DNA from: Rapana venosa
Taxonomy: Eukaryota; Mollusca; Gastropoda; Neogastropoda; Muricidae
Length of the DNA stretch: 64,000 nt
Assembly: GCA_028751875.1 (NCBI GenBank)
Contig: CM054134.1
Coordinates: forward strand, 48,379,123 to 48,443,122
Direction of reading: 5' to 3'
Part shown: piece after piece, positions 24,942-37,043 of the stretch
Layout of the letters: each line of letters starts with the position of its first letter
Numbering within the stretch: the stretch's first letter is position 1
Made by a program: the position numbers and the translations under genes
Notes under the pieces: generated by a model
What the model saw: the letters and a program-made list of their open reading frames with translations, nothing else
Told to the model about the DNA's origin: nothing
Database searches by the model: none

Positions 24942-26576
24942 AAAAATGTGTGTGTGTGTGTGTGTGTTGTGTGTGTGTGTGTGTTCTGTTGAAAGACAGT
25001 CAAACAGTTGACTTGTCAGCTGGTTGCATACTTGATTAAATCGATTATCCTTTGTTTACATTTGTAAGATGACTTCATAACTAAGAATATTGTGTGAATC
25101 ATGGGTACTTGTAAAAATACTGTGAAGTCACCGATCACAATGTGTGTATGTATTATATCATAACAGGACTATCATAGGTTTACTTGTTGTCCAGTCCAGA
25201 TTAGGTTTGTGTTTTCAAACACCTTCTGTCTTTAGTAACACTCTAAATATAAGCTTTGTTTGGTCCCATGAGCTCGCTTGAGAGAAATGCTGATGGATTA
25301 GAGCCCTAGAGGTGCGGACTAAATAAACTTGGTTAAATTTTCCAGTAAAATCTAAGGACAACATGGATTAACTAAACTTGTCGAACTTTCTAGTAAAAGC
25401 TAAGCAATCTAAGTAACCTATATTCGATATCCATCGAATAATCTGATAATGTTTTTATTGATGGAATATCACTTGAAAGGGGAAATCTATGCTCTTTTCT
25501 TTTGTGTAGGCTTTTAACATTACTTTCTGTTACTCGTTGCTTTTATGCTATGAACGAGTCTGACGATGGAGCAATTAAAGCTTAGAGAGATATTCTTCAG
25601 AATTCTGCATCTAGTACTCACATTCCTAGCTTGGAGGAACTAAAAGTACCTTAGGTACGCTGATGCCTCTTTTTCCCATAATCCTTGCGTTGTTGTAATG
25701 CAGTACCTCTTGATGCCTGCATTCTGTTTAGACACACTAAAAGCTGCATTTCCCTCTAGCCAGTTGATCAGGTTTGCACTATGCCATCGGCAGGTAAAGC
25801 TCACAGTGTGAAAGCTCACTGTGTCACGTTGAACAGCCATACAATACACAAGCCGTGTCTCCCCAGCCAACTTAGTGTGTACACTCTCCTCACTTCAGTG
25901 GCAGCATACCTCTCTGCCGGCATTCAATATCCCGACTATGCCCTGTCCTCCACAAAGTGTTTCGTTGGAGGAATGTCAGGATAAAAAAAGCACTCATAGC
26001 TGAAGACAATGACCTCAAGACAAGGGGTGTAGTTGCAATGGTACCCCCCACCCCCCTCCCTGTCCCCTGTTGCCGCCTAATCCCTCCCCAAAAGCACATC
26101 TTTGCTGCTAATCCCCTGCTTCGTGTCTGGCTGGCTGAGTTGGGGATTTCACCTTGATCCAATAATTGGCCGTTTTGAGGCCAGAGTCACGCTAGGATCG
26201 TCGTGTGACTTTCTTTACCCAGTGGAGCACGTTTGTTCAGGGCTGCCCGCCACTTTGAAGTGATGGTATGGTGATGGCCCTCTGCCTCACTGCCGCCATG
26301 TACACACCAGTTACTGTGAAGCACTGGGAAATCGGTCAGTGAAGCCCTACTTCCTCAACATGTCCACAAGGCTTAATGGATATGAATGATGCTTGTTTTC
26401 CTTTCCTTTCTTTTTTTCTTTCTTTTTGTGGCCACAGCTTAAAAAAATCAATGCACACAGAATAATATTCTATTCACATTCAGCAGCAATGGGAAAAAAG
26501 CTTTTCACTTCCCTTTGAAGTGCGATCTGAGCTACACATTGCTGGAGCTCAAAAGAAAATACAGCAATCGATTTAT
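24942..26576. other. Unique AT-rich stretch, no gene seen
   Basis: (GT)n at 24947-24983. A short diverged tandem pair (ACTAAATAAACTTGGTTAAA and ACTAAACTTGTCGAACT) lies at 25318-25400. No exon recognised. Confidence 0.45.
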
Positions 26577-26642
26577 TTATTTTATTCTTGTATGTCGAGG
26601 ATGATGGAATAAGCACTTATGTGCTTTTTTTTTTTTAACCAT
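26577..26642 (-). mobile_element. SINE family A, 3' end only
   Basis: Minus strand reads GCACATAAGTGCTTATTCCA then CATCCTCGACATACAAG, the short-form terminus. Confidence 0.6.
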
Positions 26643-26844
26643 GTGTGCAATATACCTAATTAGAACTTTGTTTCGGAACACCTGCAACATCAAAATCGTC
26701 TGCCCCTCCTCCCACCCCCCACCCCACCCTACCCACTCCCTCATATGAACATGTGCTGTCAAACACAGTCAGGCACAGTCCTCTGCCACTGTGGCCTTTC
26801 CTCTCCATAGCTGTCGGTAAGTCCATTCCATTTATTAAGTAACA

Positions 26845-27165
26845 GCTTCCTCCCCCGTGAGGATGCCGGGATGGGGGGTGGGGGTTGTCAGTATAAATAG
26901 CATCCCCACATTCTAGAAATTGTATGCTCGACATTTCCTCTTTTCTATCACTCTCTTTTGTTTCTGCCTTGTTCCTTTTCTTCCTGTTACCTCCTCCTTG
27001 TCTTTTTTCTGCCTTCAGGGTCCACTCTCCTGCCTTTTTTTTTTCCACCCAGAAAGGCTTAAAAGATAACAATTCTCTCTTATGCCGAAGTCGGAAACGC
27101 TGGGCCTGACTTGTCAGGCGCTTAACGGCAGTGTGACGCATTTCCGCTCATATAACCGACAACAA
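26845..27165 (-). repeat. Repeat family E, left arm of an inverted pair
   Basis: Minus strand: ATATGAGCGGAAATGCGTCA, palindrome CCTGACAAGTCAGG, AAGGCAGAAAAAAGAC-like purine stretch, then a GGGGATGCTATTTATACTGA end and CATCCTCACGG. No coding or tRNA-like part. Confidence 0.8.
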
Positions 27166-27350
27166 CAAGAAGGCTGTCTGAGCATTCAAACGAGGAAGAA
27201 GTAACAGCTTCCAGTCCCCTCACCCCTCCCCTGGCCTACAGTGCTCCTGTTCAGTCAAGGCTTGTCGGGTGATGCGTTCATACAAATTCCCTGACAGTCT
27301 TCATTCAGACCACTTCCATTTTGCTTTCTGGAGCTCCTGACGGGGAAATT

Positions 27351-27397
27351 TTTCTTCTTCTTCTTCTTCTTCTTCTTCTTCTTCTTCTTCTTCTTCG
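27351..27397. repeat. (CTT)n between inverted family E copies
   Basis: About 15 CTT units. Confidence 0.97.
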
Positions 27398-27404
27398 TGG
27401 AACC

Positions 27405-27770
27405 CTCTGACAGCAACTAATGTTGTCTGTTATATGAGCCAAAATGCGTCACACTGCAGGTAAGCACCTGACAAGTCAGGCTCAGCGCATCCCACTTCGG
27501 CATAAGAAAGCATTGCTATCTTTTAAGTCTTTCTGGGGGAGGGGGGGGAAAAAGGCAGGAGAATGGACCAAGAAGGCTACACACCCCCCAAAAAAAAGAC
27601 AAGAAGGAGTTGACAGGAAGAAAAGGAACAAGGCAGAAACAAAGAGAGTGATAGAAAAGAGGAAATTCGTACCACAGAATAACTAGAAGTTGGGGGTGCT
27701 ATTTATACTGACAGGCGCCCCCCTCCCACCCCCACCCCCCACCCCCCACCCCGGCATCCTCACTGGGGTA
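27405..27770 (+). repeat. Repeat family E, right arm of an inverted pair
   Basis: Plus-strand copy with the same order of landmarks (AAATGCGTCACACTGC, CCTGACAAGTCAGG, GGGGGTGCTATTTATACTGA, CATCCTCACTGGGG). Head-to-head with the 26845 copy, about 240 bases apart. Confidence 0.8.
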
Positions 27771-27964
27771 CTCCTGACGTTTCTGAAGGGTTGGACCGGC
27801 CACATTGACCAAAACACATTTTTTATATCCAGGTACCAAACAGAGTATCAGCCGCGAGTACAGAATTACTGCGACAAAGAACGCTTTCTGCCTGTCACTT
27901 CCAGAGAACAGGCATTCATACAGGTGACAGTGGTCGTGAGGTTGAAACCGGAGACGCGCCCTCA

Positions 27965-27984
27965 CGTGTGTGTGTGTAAGTGTG

Positions 27985-28030
<46 letters not shown>

Positions 28031-28063
28031 TGTGTGTGTGTGTGTATGTGTGTGTGTGTGTGA
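27965..28063. repeat. (GT)n microsatellite
   Basis: GT run with GAGT, GAAT and GTAT variants, abutting the LINE (ATATC)n tail. Confidence 0.95.
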
Positions 28064-28480
28064 GATATGATATGATATGATATGATATGATATGATATTT
28101 ATTCAAAAAGGCCATGGCCCCTTAGAAGGGGGTTGTACAAAACATTGTTGACAAGACACATTCGCATTAACAATTTGCTACACACTCACTTCGCCTTTTA
28201 AAGGCTTTGTACAAATACATGCTTAATCTCTTAAAAGTAGTTTCATTTGTTGCTGACATTAACAATATTAGTTTAAACAGACATGGATACTTGGAATATT
28301 TTGCCGGAATAAATTGTTCTCTGATATCTTTTAATTCTGGACAAGAAAGTACAAAGCGAACCTCATCTTCTATTGAATCCTTACACAGTGGACATATCAA
28401 AGCTCTACCATTTGAGTTACTGTAGCGTTTTGAATGGACAAATATATCTGAAATTCCGAATCTAAATTTGGTCATGATAC
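28062..28480 (-). mobile_element. Non-LTR retrotransposon C-terminus with (ATATC)n tail
   Basis: Minus-strand frame from 28475 reads FRFGISDIFVHSKRY, ICPLCKDSIEDEVRFVLSCP, then stops near 28167; the C-x-x-C ... C spacing is the zinc-knuckle-like end of many LINE ORF2 proteins. The 3' region CCATGGCCTTTTTGAATAAA is followed by seven ATATC-type units at 28100-28066. The last ~100 codons are intact; the rest is truncated at a short GA tract. Confidence 0.8.
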
Positions 28481-28544
28481 ACGTTAGAGAGAGAGAGAGA
28501 GAGAGTGCGTGTATGTGTGTTTACCTATGAGTCTTATTTTTGTT

Positions 28545-28764
28545 TTTCTTTCTTTCTTTCTGTTTTTGTTTGTTTCTTTGTTTGTTTGTTTGTTTGTTTC
28601 TTTCTTTCTTTCTTTCTTTGGGCTGCATCTCATAATCCTCCTCATTATTAAGGATGATTAAGCTAGAAGCACACGGAGCCGCATACTTGTCATCTGAAGG
28701 CCCAATATAGCTGCTTCATTATAACGAATTATTGTCGCAACACGAAGAACAATCACCCAAGCAC

Positions 28765-28840
<76 letters not shown>

Positions 28841-29004
28841 TGTGTGTGTCTCTGTCTGTCTGTCTGTCTGTTTGTCTCCGTCTCTCTCTTTCTCCTCTCT
28901 TCCCCTCTCTCTTTATCCCTCGTCCTCTCTCTCTCTGCCCCCCTCTCCCTCCCTCCCTCTCTCTCCCCTCTTCCTATCTCTCCTTCTCTCTCTCTCTCCC
29001 CCTT

Positions 29005-29074
<70 letters not shown>

Positions 29075-29106
29075 CCTCCTCTCTCTCCCTCCCTCCCTCT
29101 CTCTCT
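28545..29106. repeat. (TTTC)n, (TTTG)n and (CT)n cluster
   Basis: TTTC/TTTG at 28548-28620, unique DNA to 28767, (CT)33 at 28768-28836, TCTG units, then CT/CCCT-rich DNA to 29106. Confidence 0.93.
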
Positions 29107-29186
29107 GAGCGGTAAAGACCCCTAGGTGTTGACAGTGAAATCGGAGAAGACAGCCAGAACAATGTCGCGTAGCAGAGTTTTTCGAA

Positions 29187-29470
29187 GTGTGTGTGTGTGT
29201 GTTATGTGTGTGTGTGTGTGTGTGTTGTGTTGTGTTGTGTTGTGTTGTGTTGTGTTGTGTTGTGTTGTGTTGTGTTGTGTTGTGTTGTGTTGTGTTGTGT
29301 TGTGTTGTGTTGTGTTGTGTTGTTGTTGTGTTTGTTGTGTTGTGTTGTGTTGTGTTGTGTTGTGTTGTGTTGTGTTGTGTTGTGTTGTGTTGTGTTGTGT
29401 TGTGTTGTGTTAGTGTGTGTGTGTGCGCTGTGTTGTGTTAGTGTGTGTGTGTGTGTTGTGTTATGTTTTG

Positions 29471-29542
<72 letters not shown>

Positions 29543-29760
29543 CTTTCTCCCTGTGTAGTGTAGCGGAGCTTATCCTTCGTGCACTTGAATTCATGTTTGC
29601 ATAACAAGTGTGTGTGTGTTGTGTTGTGTTGTTGTTGTATGTGTGCTGTGTTGTGATGTTTTGTGCTATGCTGTGTTGTGTTGTGTTATGTATGTGTGCG
29701 TATGTGCGTCCGTACGTGCGCGCACGCGCATGTATGTGTATGCGTGTGTGCCTGTTCGCA
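29187..29760. repeat. (GTGTT)n pentanucleotide and (GT)n array
   Basis: (GT)n to 29222, then (TGTTG)n from 29223 to 29410 broken once at 29320-29332, then (GT)n tracts, the longest at 29472-29540, and a degenerate GT/GC tail to 29760. Confidence 0.97.
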
Positions 29761-29864
29761 TTCTTGTGCGCATAAGTTAGGATGAATGGCTTCTGCGTGA
29801 TGGAATAACTAGAAACGGTCTTACTCTGTAGTATTAGAAAAAAGAAGCACTAGCAGATATAGCA

Positions 29865-30095
29865 AGTCCTTCGGATGAGACTATAAACCGAGGCCCCCGT
29901 GTGCGAACGCATGCAGAACATCTTGCGCACACGTTAAATCCTGTTCCGCTTTTGGGAAGAGTAGGCCATTGTGTGCCGGTGGAAACAGAAGACAACATTT
30001 ACAAAACCGCATACACACGGGGACTGGATGTAAAAAAAAAGCACATGAGTGCTTATTCCAATATCCTCGATATTATATAAAAGAATAAATAAAGA
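29865..30095 (+). mobile_element. SINE family A, headless short form
   Basis: Starts at AAGTCCTTCGGATGAGACTA without a tRNA head and runs to the usual CATGAGTGCTTATTCCA end and A-rich tail. The 37528 copy starts at the same internal point. Confidence 0.82.
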
Positions 30096-30300
30096 AATAA
30101 ATAAAAATAAACAGCATTAGAAGCAGCAGCTGCAACGCAGCTTTAGACCTGGACACTACAGATGGTACAGAAAAAAATTCTATATGAACCACACCCCACA
30201 GCGCGGCGGCCAGAATTAAGTTGGGGTAAGCAACACAGCACTTTCGGCCTACATAAAGATAAAATATACTTTTATTATTATCTCCCTTCTTCTCGGGGGA

Positions 30301-30555
30301 GAGGGGGGGGGGGGGGGGGGGGGGGTGGTAAGCGGGACAACCATAGCCCAGTGGACAGGCAATACGACGACCACATTTCAACAGCTGTAAGAGAAACACT
30401 GACTGCTGCATGCAGTGACTTTTGTTGTTGTTGCTGTTGTTGTTGCTGTTGTTATTGTTGTTGTTCTTCTTGGTTTAAACAAAATTTTATTCAAAGAAAA
30501 TCGTACATATACACACTTTTCTTCTTCTTCTTCTTCTTCTTCTTCTTCGTCGTCG
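30301..30555. repeat. Poly(G), (GTT)n, (CTT)n and (CGT)n tracts
   Basis: 23 G at 30303-30325, TTG/CTG units at 30421-30465, CTT at 30521-30548, GTC at 30549-30570. Confidence 0.93.
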
Positions 30556-30584
30556 TCGTCGTCGTCGTCGAACGCTCAGAGAGC

Positions 30585-31005
30585 AACGATTATTGTCTCT
30601 CATATGAGCGAAAATGCGTCCCGCTGCCGTTAAGCACCTGTCAAGTCAGGCCCAACGCATCCGACTTCGGCGTAGGAGAGAATTGTTATATTTTAAGTCT
30701 TTCTGGAAAAAAAAAGAAAAAAAGTAGGAGAATGGACCAAGAAGGCAGAAAAAAATATACAAGGAGGAGGTGACAGGAAGAAAAAGGAACAAGGCAGAAA
30801 CAAAGAGAGGGATAGAAAAGAGGGATTTCCTAGCGCGTGATTTCCAGTTATTGTTGTGATTGCATTAACGACGTCCCAGCGGAGATTTCCGATGTAAGGA
30901 CTGATGATTTTCGGAAGGTGGGGGGATACTATTTACACTGACAGCCCCCCCCCCCCCCCACTCCACCCCCCCCCCCCCCACCCCCCCTCCGCATCCCCCA
31001 CAAGG
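30585..31005 (+). repeat. Repeat family E copy
   Basis: Contains CGAAAATGCGTCCCGCTGCC, CACCTGTCAAGTCAGGCC and GGGGGATACTATTTACACTG; expanded C runs (30945-30990) lie before the end. Confidence 0.78.
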
Positions 31006-31290
31006 GAACTGGTAGTGCTGTCATTATTTATTTTACTCCATTCTCTGTTATCAATCTCCTCATCCTTCCCAGATGTCCCCCATCAGGCGGACAGGGCGGG
31101 GTGTCCACAGCACATCTATCTCTAAAGAGAGGAGTCCAGGTTCTGCTGTTAAAGTCATCAAGTGTCACTGAAGGCCCGCGGTCGGTCCGCAAACTGTCCA
31201 CCACCACAAGCCAGTCAGGCTACTTGAGAATAACAAGACAGGTCAGACAACATCAAAGAGACACCTGGCCTGAAGACCAGTCAGTGAAAT

Positions 31291-31331
<41 letters not shown>

Positions 31332-33720
31332 CAGAGACAGACAGAGAGAGATAGAGAGAGAGACAGACAGAGAGAGAGAGACAGAGAGAGAGACAGATAG
31401 AGACAGAGAGAGAGAGAGAGGGGGGGGGGGGGGTAACCGACAGGTAAGAAGCTAAGATAGCATCCAAAGGCGGGGACGTACAGGTGAGGAGATAGCATCA
31501 GGGCGGAGACGCCACACCAGAAGAGACATCGCCAGGCAGGTCCCTCCCTCCCTCCCTCCTCCCCTCCCTCCCTCCCTCTCTCCCTCCCTACATCAAAGCC
31601 GGCTAATGGCCTGTGGTCAAGCAGTGTGGTGGTGACAACAGTACAGAACTGACCGTCTGTCTGTCTATCTTTCGCACTGCAGGCATAGCAGACAGGGCCA
31701 GTAAACAGAGATCAAAGTGACCGAAGAGAAAGGGAGCGCTGGCTGATAGGGAAACAAGAAGCCTTGGTTTTGAGGGGGGACAGTGGTGCGCTTTCTCTCT
31801 CTCTCTCCTCTCTCTTCTCCTCTCTCTCTCTCCTCTCTCCAGCGATAAGCCAGCTGACACCCCCCCCCCCCCCTTCCCACCCAGTCAGTAATTGACCCCA
31901 GGAGATAGGCAGGAGACTTGCAGGGGCAGCGTGTGTCAACCCAGGGCTTGACATGGACCTGTGAACAGGGCTGGCGGACATGACCAAGCAAGCTCTGCCT
32001 GGCTTAAGGATAGAGGCCATGTTCGTCTTTGATACAGCTTTTACCAGGCTTTTATTATTTCTTTTTAAAAAAATCCTGCTGGTTGGTCATAATCGTCACA
32101 GAAAAACCAAGCCACTTTGACAGAGAGAAGCAAACTGCGCCTAACAACAGAACGCAAATTGAAAATGTGCCTTTAACATGTCCCTGCTATCTGTTCTACA
32201 TCTCCTCTCTATTGTACGTACTGATGCAAAAGGGACGTTCGGTTTATGTGAGCTTGTTCCACTAGCCTTCCCCCCCACACGCACTCCTTCCTCTTTTTTC
32301 TGTTGTTTTGTTTGATCTTGCCAACATTGTAGCTTTTTCACACACAAAAGCGGTGATGTTTGCATAGACAAGGCCAGGCTATGTATGTATGTATGGGTGC
32401 TTTCGCAATAGTGACTTGAGGCAGACTGCGTGTTCATGAAAGGGGTTCACTGAAGGACCAGCTATTCAGGACATTGGGTGATCTTGAGGGCAGCTTCTTC
32501 ATTCCCTACACTGTTCGTGATGTAAATGATATGATGTCGTTGTCATCATCATCACCATCAGCAGCAGCAGCAGCAGCAGCAGTGGTAGAAGAAGAAGTAG
32601 TATCAACGTTATTATTATGATTATTGTCATCATTATTATTATTATCCTCATCATCATGCTCATAATCCTCTTCCTCCTCCTCATCGATACGATTGTTGTG
32701 AAGAGGAGGATAGTTCTAGAGGTGGAGTGGAAATGCACAAACTTGCACACACACAAATACCATATTTCTGTTAAGGCAACATTTTCGGCATATATAAAGT
32801 ACCATCAAAATAATGATAATGATAATATGGATAATAAGCGTTCAGAATCTGAATTCTGAGATCATCCAGCCATAACTGCCTCTTATTTTTACGTTTTATT
32901 ATGCAAAGAAAGAAAGAAAGAAAGACACATACATACAGATAGAAAGAAAAAGAAAGAAAGAAAGATAGCAAATGCAAAACGTATGTCGAAATAGCATGCT
33001 TGAAATTGACGTTTAGGAGCGGAGGAAAATTATGCTTTTCGGTATAATTCCGGAATTGTCTTCACACAGCAAGACATTCTGAAAGACGACCAATTCTAGG
33101 TTTTGTTCTGCACGCACATCACCGCACACAAATGTTTAAGGAATGCACACACCCAGAGAAAGAGAGAAAGAGAGAGAGAGAGAGAGAGGGGGGGGGGGGG
33201 GAGGAGAGAGTTATTTCATAATTCATCGAAAAAAAGGTCGGATCAACTCACAGAACACAAGTCGTTTGGAAAATCGGCCAAAGAACAGGCACTGGCGTTA
33301 TCCAATCAAGTCCTGCTACTGAAGCTGTATCCAATATCGCTCCACTGTCTGCGGGTGTAATCCGCGTGAAAAGGGCAGCTAGCCTAGCAGGTCTGTGAAA
33401 TGGCTTCCTACCTAACGCCGATGAAACCCCGTGACACTTGCACTGGGGGACCTGAAGGGCTTCTGTTCCCCAGTAATGACTGCAGCACACAGGTGGAACC
33501 CGTGATCACAGCAGGGGGCAGGCAGGCAGGCAGGCAGGCATGCAGGCAGGCAGCTAGTCCCCCTCCTCATAAATGTCACTGCTAGGATTTGCTGTATGTC
33601 TATAGATATGTTTTCCCTGCCTACTATGATTTAGGAGCCGCGATCACTACCACTAACCACTGCCACTCTCTCATGCCTGAGATCACCACTTTCACCTGAA
33701 GACTGAAGAGAGTGAGTTGG
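31006..33720. other. Gene-free stretch with microsatellites
   Basis: (GA)n at 31288-31420 ending in a G run, (CCTC)n at 31543-31587, CT at 31792-31840, (CAG)9 at 32556-32583, ATT/CAT units at 32611-32690, (AAAG)n at 32906-32965, GA and G run at 33160-33203, (GGCA)n at 33517-33552. No exon recognised. Confidence 0.55.
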
Positions 33721-33735
33721 AAGGAGGTGGGGAGG

Positions 33736-33736
<1 letters not shown>

Positions 33737-33765
<29 letters not shown>
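33737..33765. repeat. Poly(G), 29 bases
   Basis: The longest uninterrupted G run in the window. Confidence 0.97.
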
Positions 33766-33768
<3 letters not shown>

Positions 33769-34686
33769 TACTACTGATAGGTCTACAGGGGCGGGGAGAG
33801 TGAGGACGACGTGAGGGAGGGAGAGGAAGTGGAGTAGGTAGGGCCTCCACAGGGCAATCAATGAGCGATTAGCCTGACAGCTGTGTGCTACCTCTCCCCT
33901 CTGGCGTTCAGACCTCCCGGGGCTTTCAGCTTTTTGTCCACAGCACCGCCGGCCTCCTCCATGACGGCAGGGGTGTTCCATCAGCTAGACCCTTTGACAC
34001 CAGCGGCTGACTTCCAGCCCTCACCACTACACCCCCCTGTGTGGTGGCCCACTCTCTCCTCTCCTCCTCTACACCTGCCCAGTGCTTTCTCTTGCAGGGG
34101 GGTGTATGGTAAGGAGTCAACCCCCGTTGAGCAATAATGACGACTGTATGTTAGTCACGTCCAGGAGTTATTGTGTGTGTGTGTGTGTGTGTGTGTGTGC
34201 CCTTTTGTTCCCAGCAGTGCTTGTTCTGGTCAGTCATTATCACAGCTTGCCATGAAGGCGACCAAGACTGTGGCCAGTTCCCTTCATGATCAGGGTCAGG
34301 GGTGAAGTCAGCCACCCGTGCAACAACACTTTAGTGCACAGCGGTAGCTCTGTTACATGGGGGTTAATTCCAGGCCAAAACTGGACAAAGCACAGCTCCA
34401 GGTTTGACTTCACTTGTCAACAACAAAGTTAAAAATTCCACCACTTGACCCCAGCTTGGCTGGGTGGCTTGTGACCCAGATACACGTGTAAGAGAGGCGT
34501 TAACCCTTCTTGTATACATACAGCTACTGCATGGGAGAAAAAAGTCTACTTCAATGAAAGCATTGCCAGTGGAGCAAAATCCATAGATTAAGCATCTACA
34601 CTGTAACAATACAGCTAAACTTGCAGAACCAAAATATCAACTCTAACTCTGGCTTAAAACTGTAGTGTTGAACAGAGTGTACAGAT
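33766..34686. other. Unique stretch, no gene seen
   Basis: GC-richer than its surroundings at 33780-34130, with a (GT)n at 34170-34199. No splice-bounded frame recognised. Confidence 0.45.
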
Positions 34687-35035
34687 TAGAACATGTGATA
34701 ACAATCCAATAAATCATTCTCTTCAAAATAGTTGTCGAAGCTTAGGTGGCTAGACTAATAAACAAGCAGACTGTCCTTTTATTTTCAATGAGTTGAAGGG
34801 ATTGCAGGGAATGATCTGAACACGATATAACTTTTCCGTAAAGCATTCTCAGGATCGCCTAGCTGTAGGGCTGCATAAATAGATTCCACTTTTCTTTTCA
34901 ATGTGTCGAGGTGTGCACTCAGGGAAGGCTATAAACATGTTGTGATTTTCCAATAAAACATTCCTAGGAGGCTGACGTATCATAGCTCAACTACATAAAC
35001 AGATTTCCCCCTTTTGTCATTTAAAAAAAAAAAAG
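34687..35035. repeat. Three diverged ~115-bp tandem copies
   Basis: Copies at about 34687-34815, 34818-34927 and 34930-35035 share the order TCC-A/G-TAAA-CATTC, CATAAA-CAGATT and CTTTT-x-TTTCAATG. Similarity is only about 60-65 percent by eye, so this is an old duplication. Confidence 0.55.
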
Positions 35036-36613
35036 CAAACATTAGTCTCGCTCTAAGAGTTGGATTTTATGGCAAATAGCATACAGTTTAAAAGCGGACA
35101 GGTTGATGACAAGAAAGAAATATGGAGCCAGGCAGTTACCGCTTTATCGTGAGTCATCTCAACCAACATGCAACGATTTTTCAAATAGGAAACCGCAGAA
35201 GGCATCGATAAAATCGAGAACTATCAGAAAACAAAACATGCATTGTTCAGGACAGGAGCTAGGAAGAGTGGAGCTGAAAGGAAAAGATGGTGGATTTCTA
35301 AAGCTTGTCAGCATGTGATATCACTAGCACTTCACAATGGTTTTATTTCACGAGACTGCGGGAACGGCGAACATGATCACAACATGGGCTGAAGACAGCC
35401 TGCAGGTGAAAGGGACTAAGAGAATGGAGCGGATGATACGCTCCATCACTGGCGCTCTTATCCCCGTGTTCATCAACACTCCTGTGGACAACAAATAGAA
35501 CAGTGATCCAATCGGTGTTCCCTGACACTTCCTTTAGGAGAGAGAGAGAGAGAGACTTACTGGTAGGGTGCCAGTTGTGGTAAGGCCCTCGAGCACACAG
35601 CAATAAAGCCAACAAAGCAGACATTCAAAACAGCCCAGGCAGAATCGGTGTTCAAAACGGCGTTCAATAAAAGGAAGCACTTTTAAAGATAACGCCAGCA
35701 GTGGGCTTCAGTTTATGGGTAGAATGATGATAATTCTGAATTCGGAACGTTAAGCTGATTAAAACAAAATTAGAGGAAAATCAGGTTAAACTTCAGCTGT
35801 TGTTCTGTGATCTGATAAGAGAGAGAGAGAGAGCAAGAAAGAGAGAGAGAGAGAGAGAGAGAGGGAAGGGGGGGGGGGGAGGGGTGGTGGAGTTGTAGTG
35901 ATGGCGAGGGAGAGAGGGTCTCTTTCTGTTGTTGCTACAATTGTTGTTGCTGTTGTTGTGCGGCTATATATTTATTAAGGAGTGGAAAGATGGTAGGTTT
36001 TGAAAGAAAACTGCCGACGTGTAAACTGCAAGATAGTAGTAGACAATGTCGGCAAGCTTGAGTTTACATATTATTATTTCAAAGTGTCCGTGAACTCTCT
36101 CTCTCTCTCTTCTCTCTCTCTCTGTGTGTCCCTTGTGGGCTTACAAATCACTTGTTATAAATTTGTAACATTTCGACCACACCAAAGCTTGCTTGCTCGC
36201 AGGTCATGCAGCACCAGTCCAGGCCCGTTATCGCCAGATGGTGAGCAGGTAAGAAGGTGGGTGGGTGAACGAGGAACTGACCAGGTAGTGACCATAAAAC
36301 TTCTGTCCAGCCCCACAGGGACTGAGTGGCCGACAGTTATGACTGGTCGTGTTGGACTGGAGAGGAACTGTCCCCTGGTCAGGGTTGGACCCCTTGAGGT
36401 GGTTCGGTGCATTCGTTATCGCTTCGGTTTAAGTGGACATGCTGGCTGAATGGAGTTAGATATACCTCCTTACCGTCACCCCTACAGTCATAAAACTGTG
36501 TTTGTGATATAACCAAGTTTCACTGCCTATCACTGGTAAGCAAGTCCTACAGATATGTGAAAGCCCAGTAAGTAGACTAGCTAGTTTGAACTGCGGTTGT
36601 GCCTATCTTTTCA
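35036..36613. other. Unique stretch, no gene seen
   Basis: (GA)n at 35818-35862 with G run to 35883, and a short CT tract at 36094-36122. Confidence 0.45.
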
Positions 36614-36704
36614 TAAAAATAATAATAATGATAATACATGGAATTAATATAGCGCCATATCTTGCAAAAACCCAATCAAAGCGCTTTCTTTCATCCCACT
36701 CGTT

Positions 36705-37043
36705 TGGCCCAGGCCAAAAGCTGTGTCAGTTATTGATGTCAGCTCATTGCCAAGGCCTACATTAAAATGTTGTTATGTTTAAAATGTTGTGTTGAGATTG
36801 CCTTCAGCCATGACAAGCTCTTAACATAACAACCTGCACTCTCCTTATAAGGAGAAAAAATCCTCTAAAGTCGGAGTATGGCTGCCTATGTGGCGAGGTA
36901 CTTGAAAAGAGTCATACACGCAAACTTCTCACCCGGTGCACTTCCTATCTCACAGTGATTCCCAGGTGGGATGAGTGAGTCAGAGTGCATGTTCTGGGTG
37001 ACCCCCAGGGTGTAAAGCTGGGGAACGCACAACAACACAACAA
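36705..37043 (+). mobile_element. Repeat family B, intact copy with target-site duplication
   Basis: 339 bp from GGCCCAGGCCAAAAGCTG to GGGGAACGCACAACAACA. It is flanked by the 13-base duplication CATCCCACTCGTT (36692-36704 and 37044-37056) and sits inside a LINE 3' end. It contains AAAGTCGGAGTATGGCTGCC. No clear tRNA head was seen; it is called SINE-like on size and target-site duplication. Confidence 0.85.

Noticed and set aside
28167..28475. Zinc-finger host gene
   Set aside because: The motif, 3' tail and context are those of a truncated LINE ORF2.
33631..34137. GC-richer patch with open frames on both strands
   Set aside because: The frames are proline/serine-rich because of G and C runs; no exon signals match.
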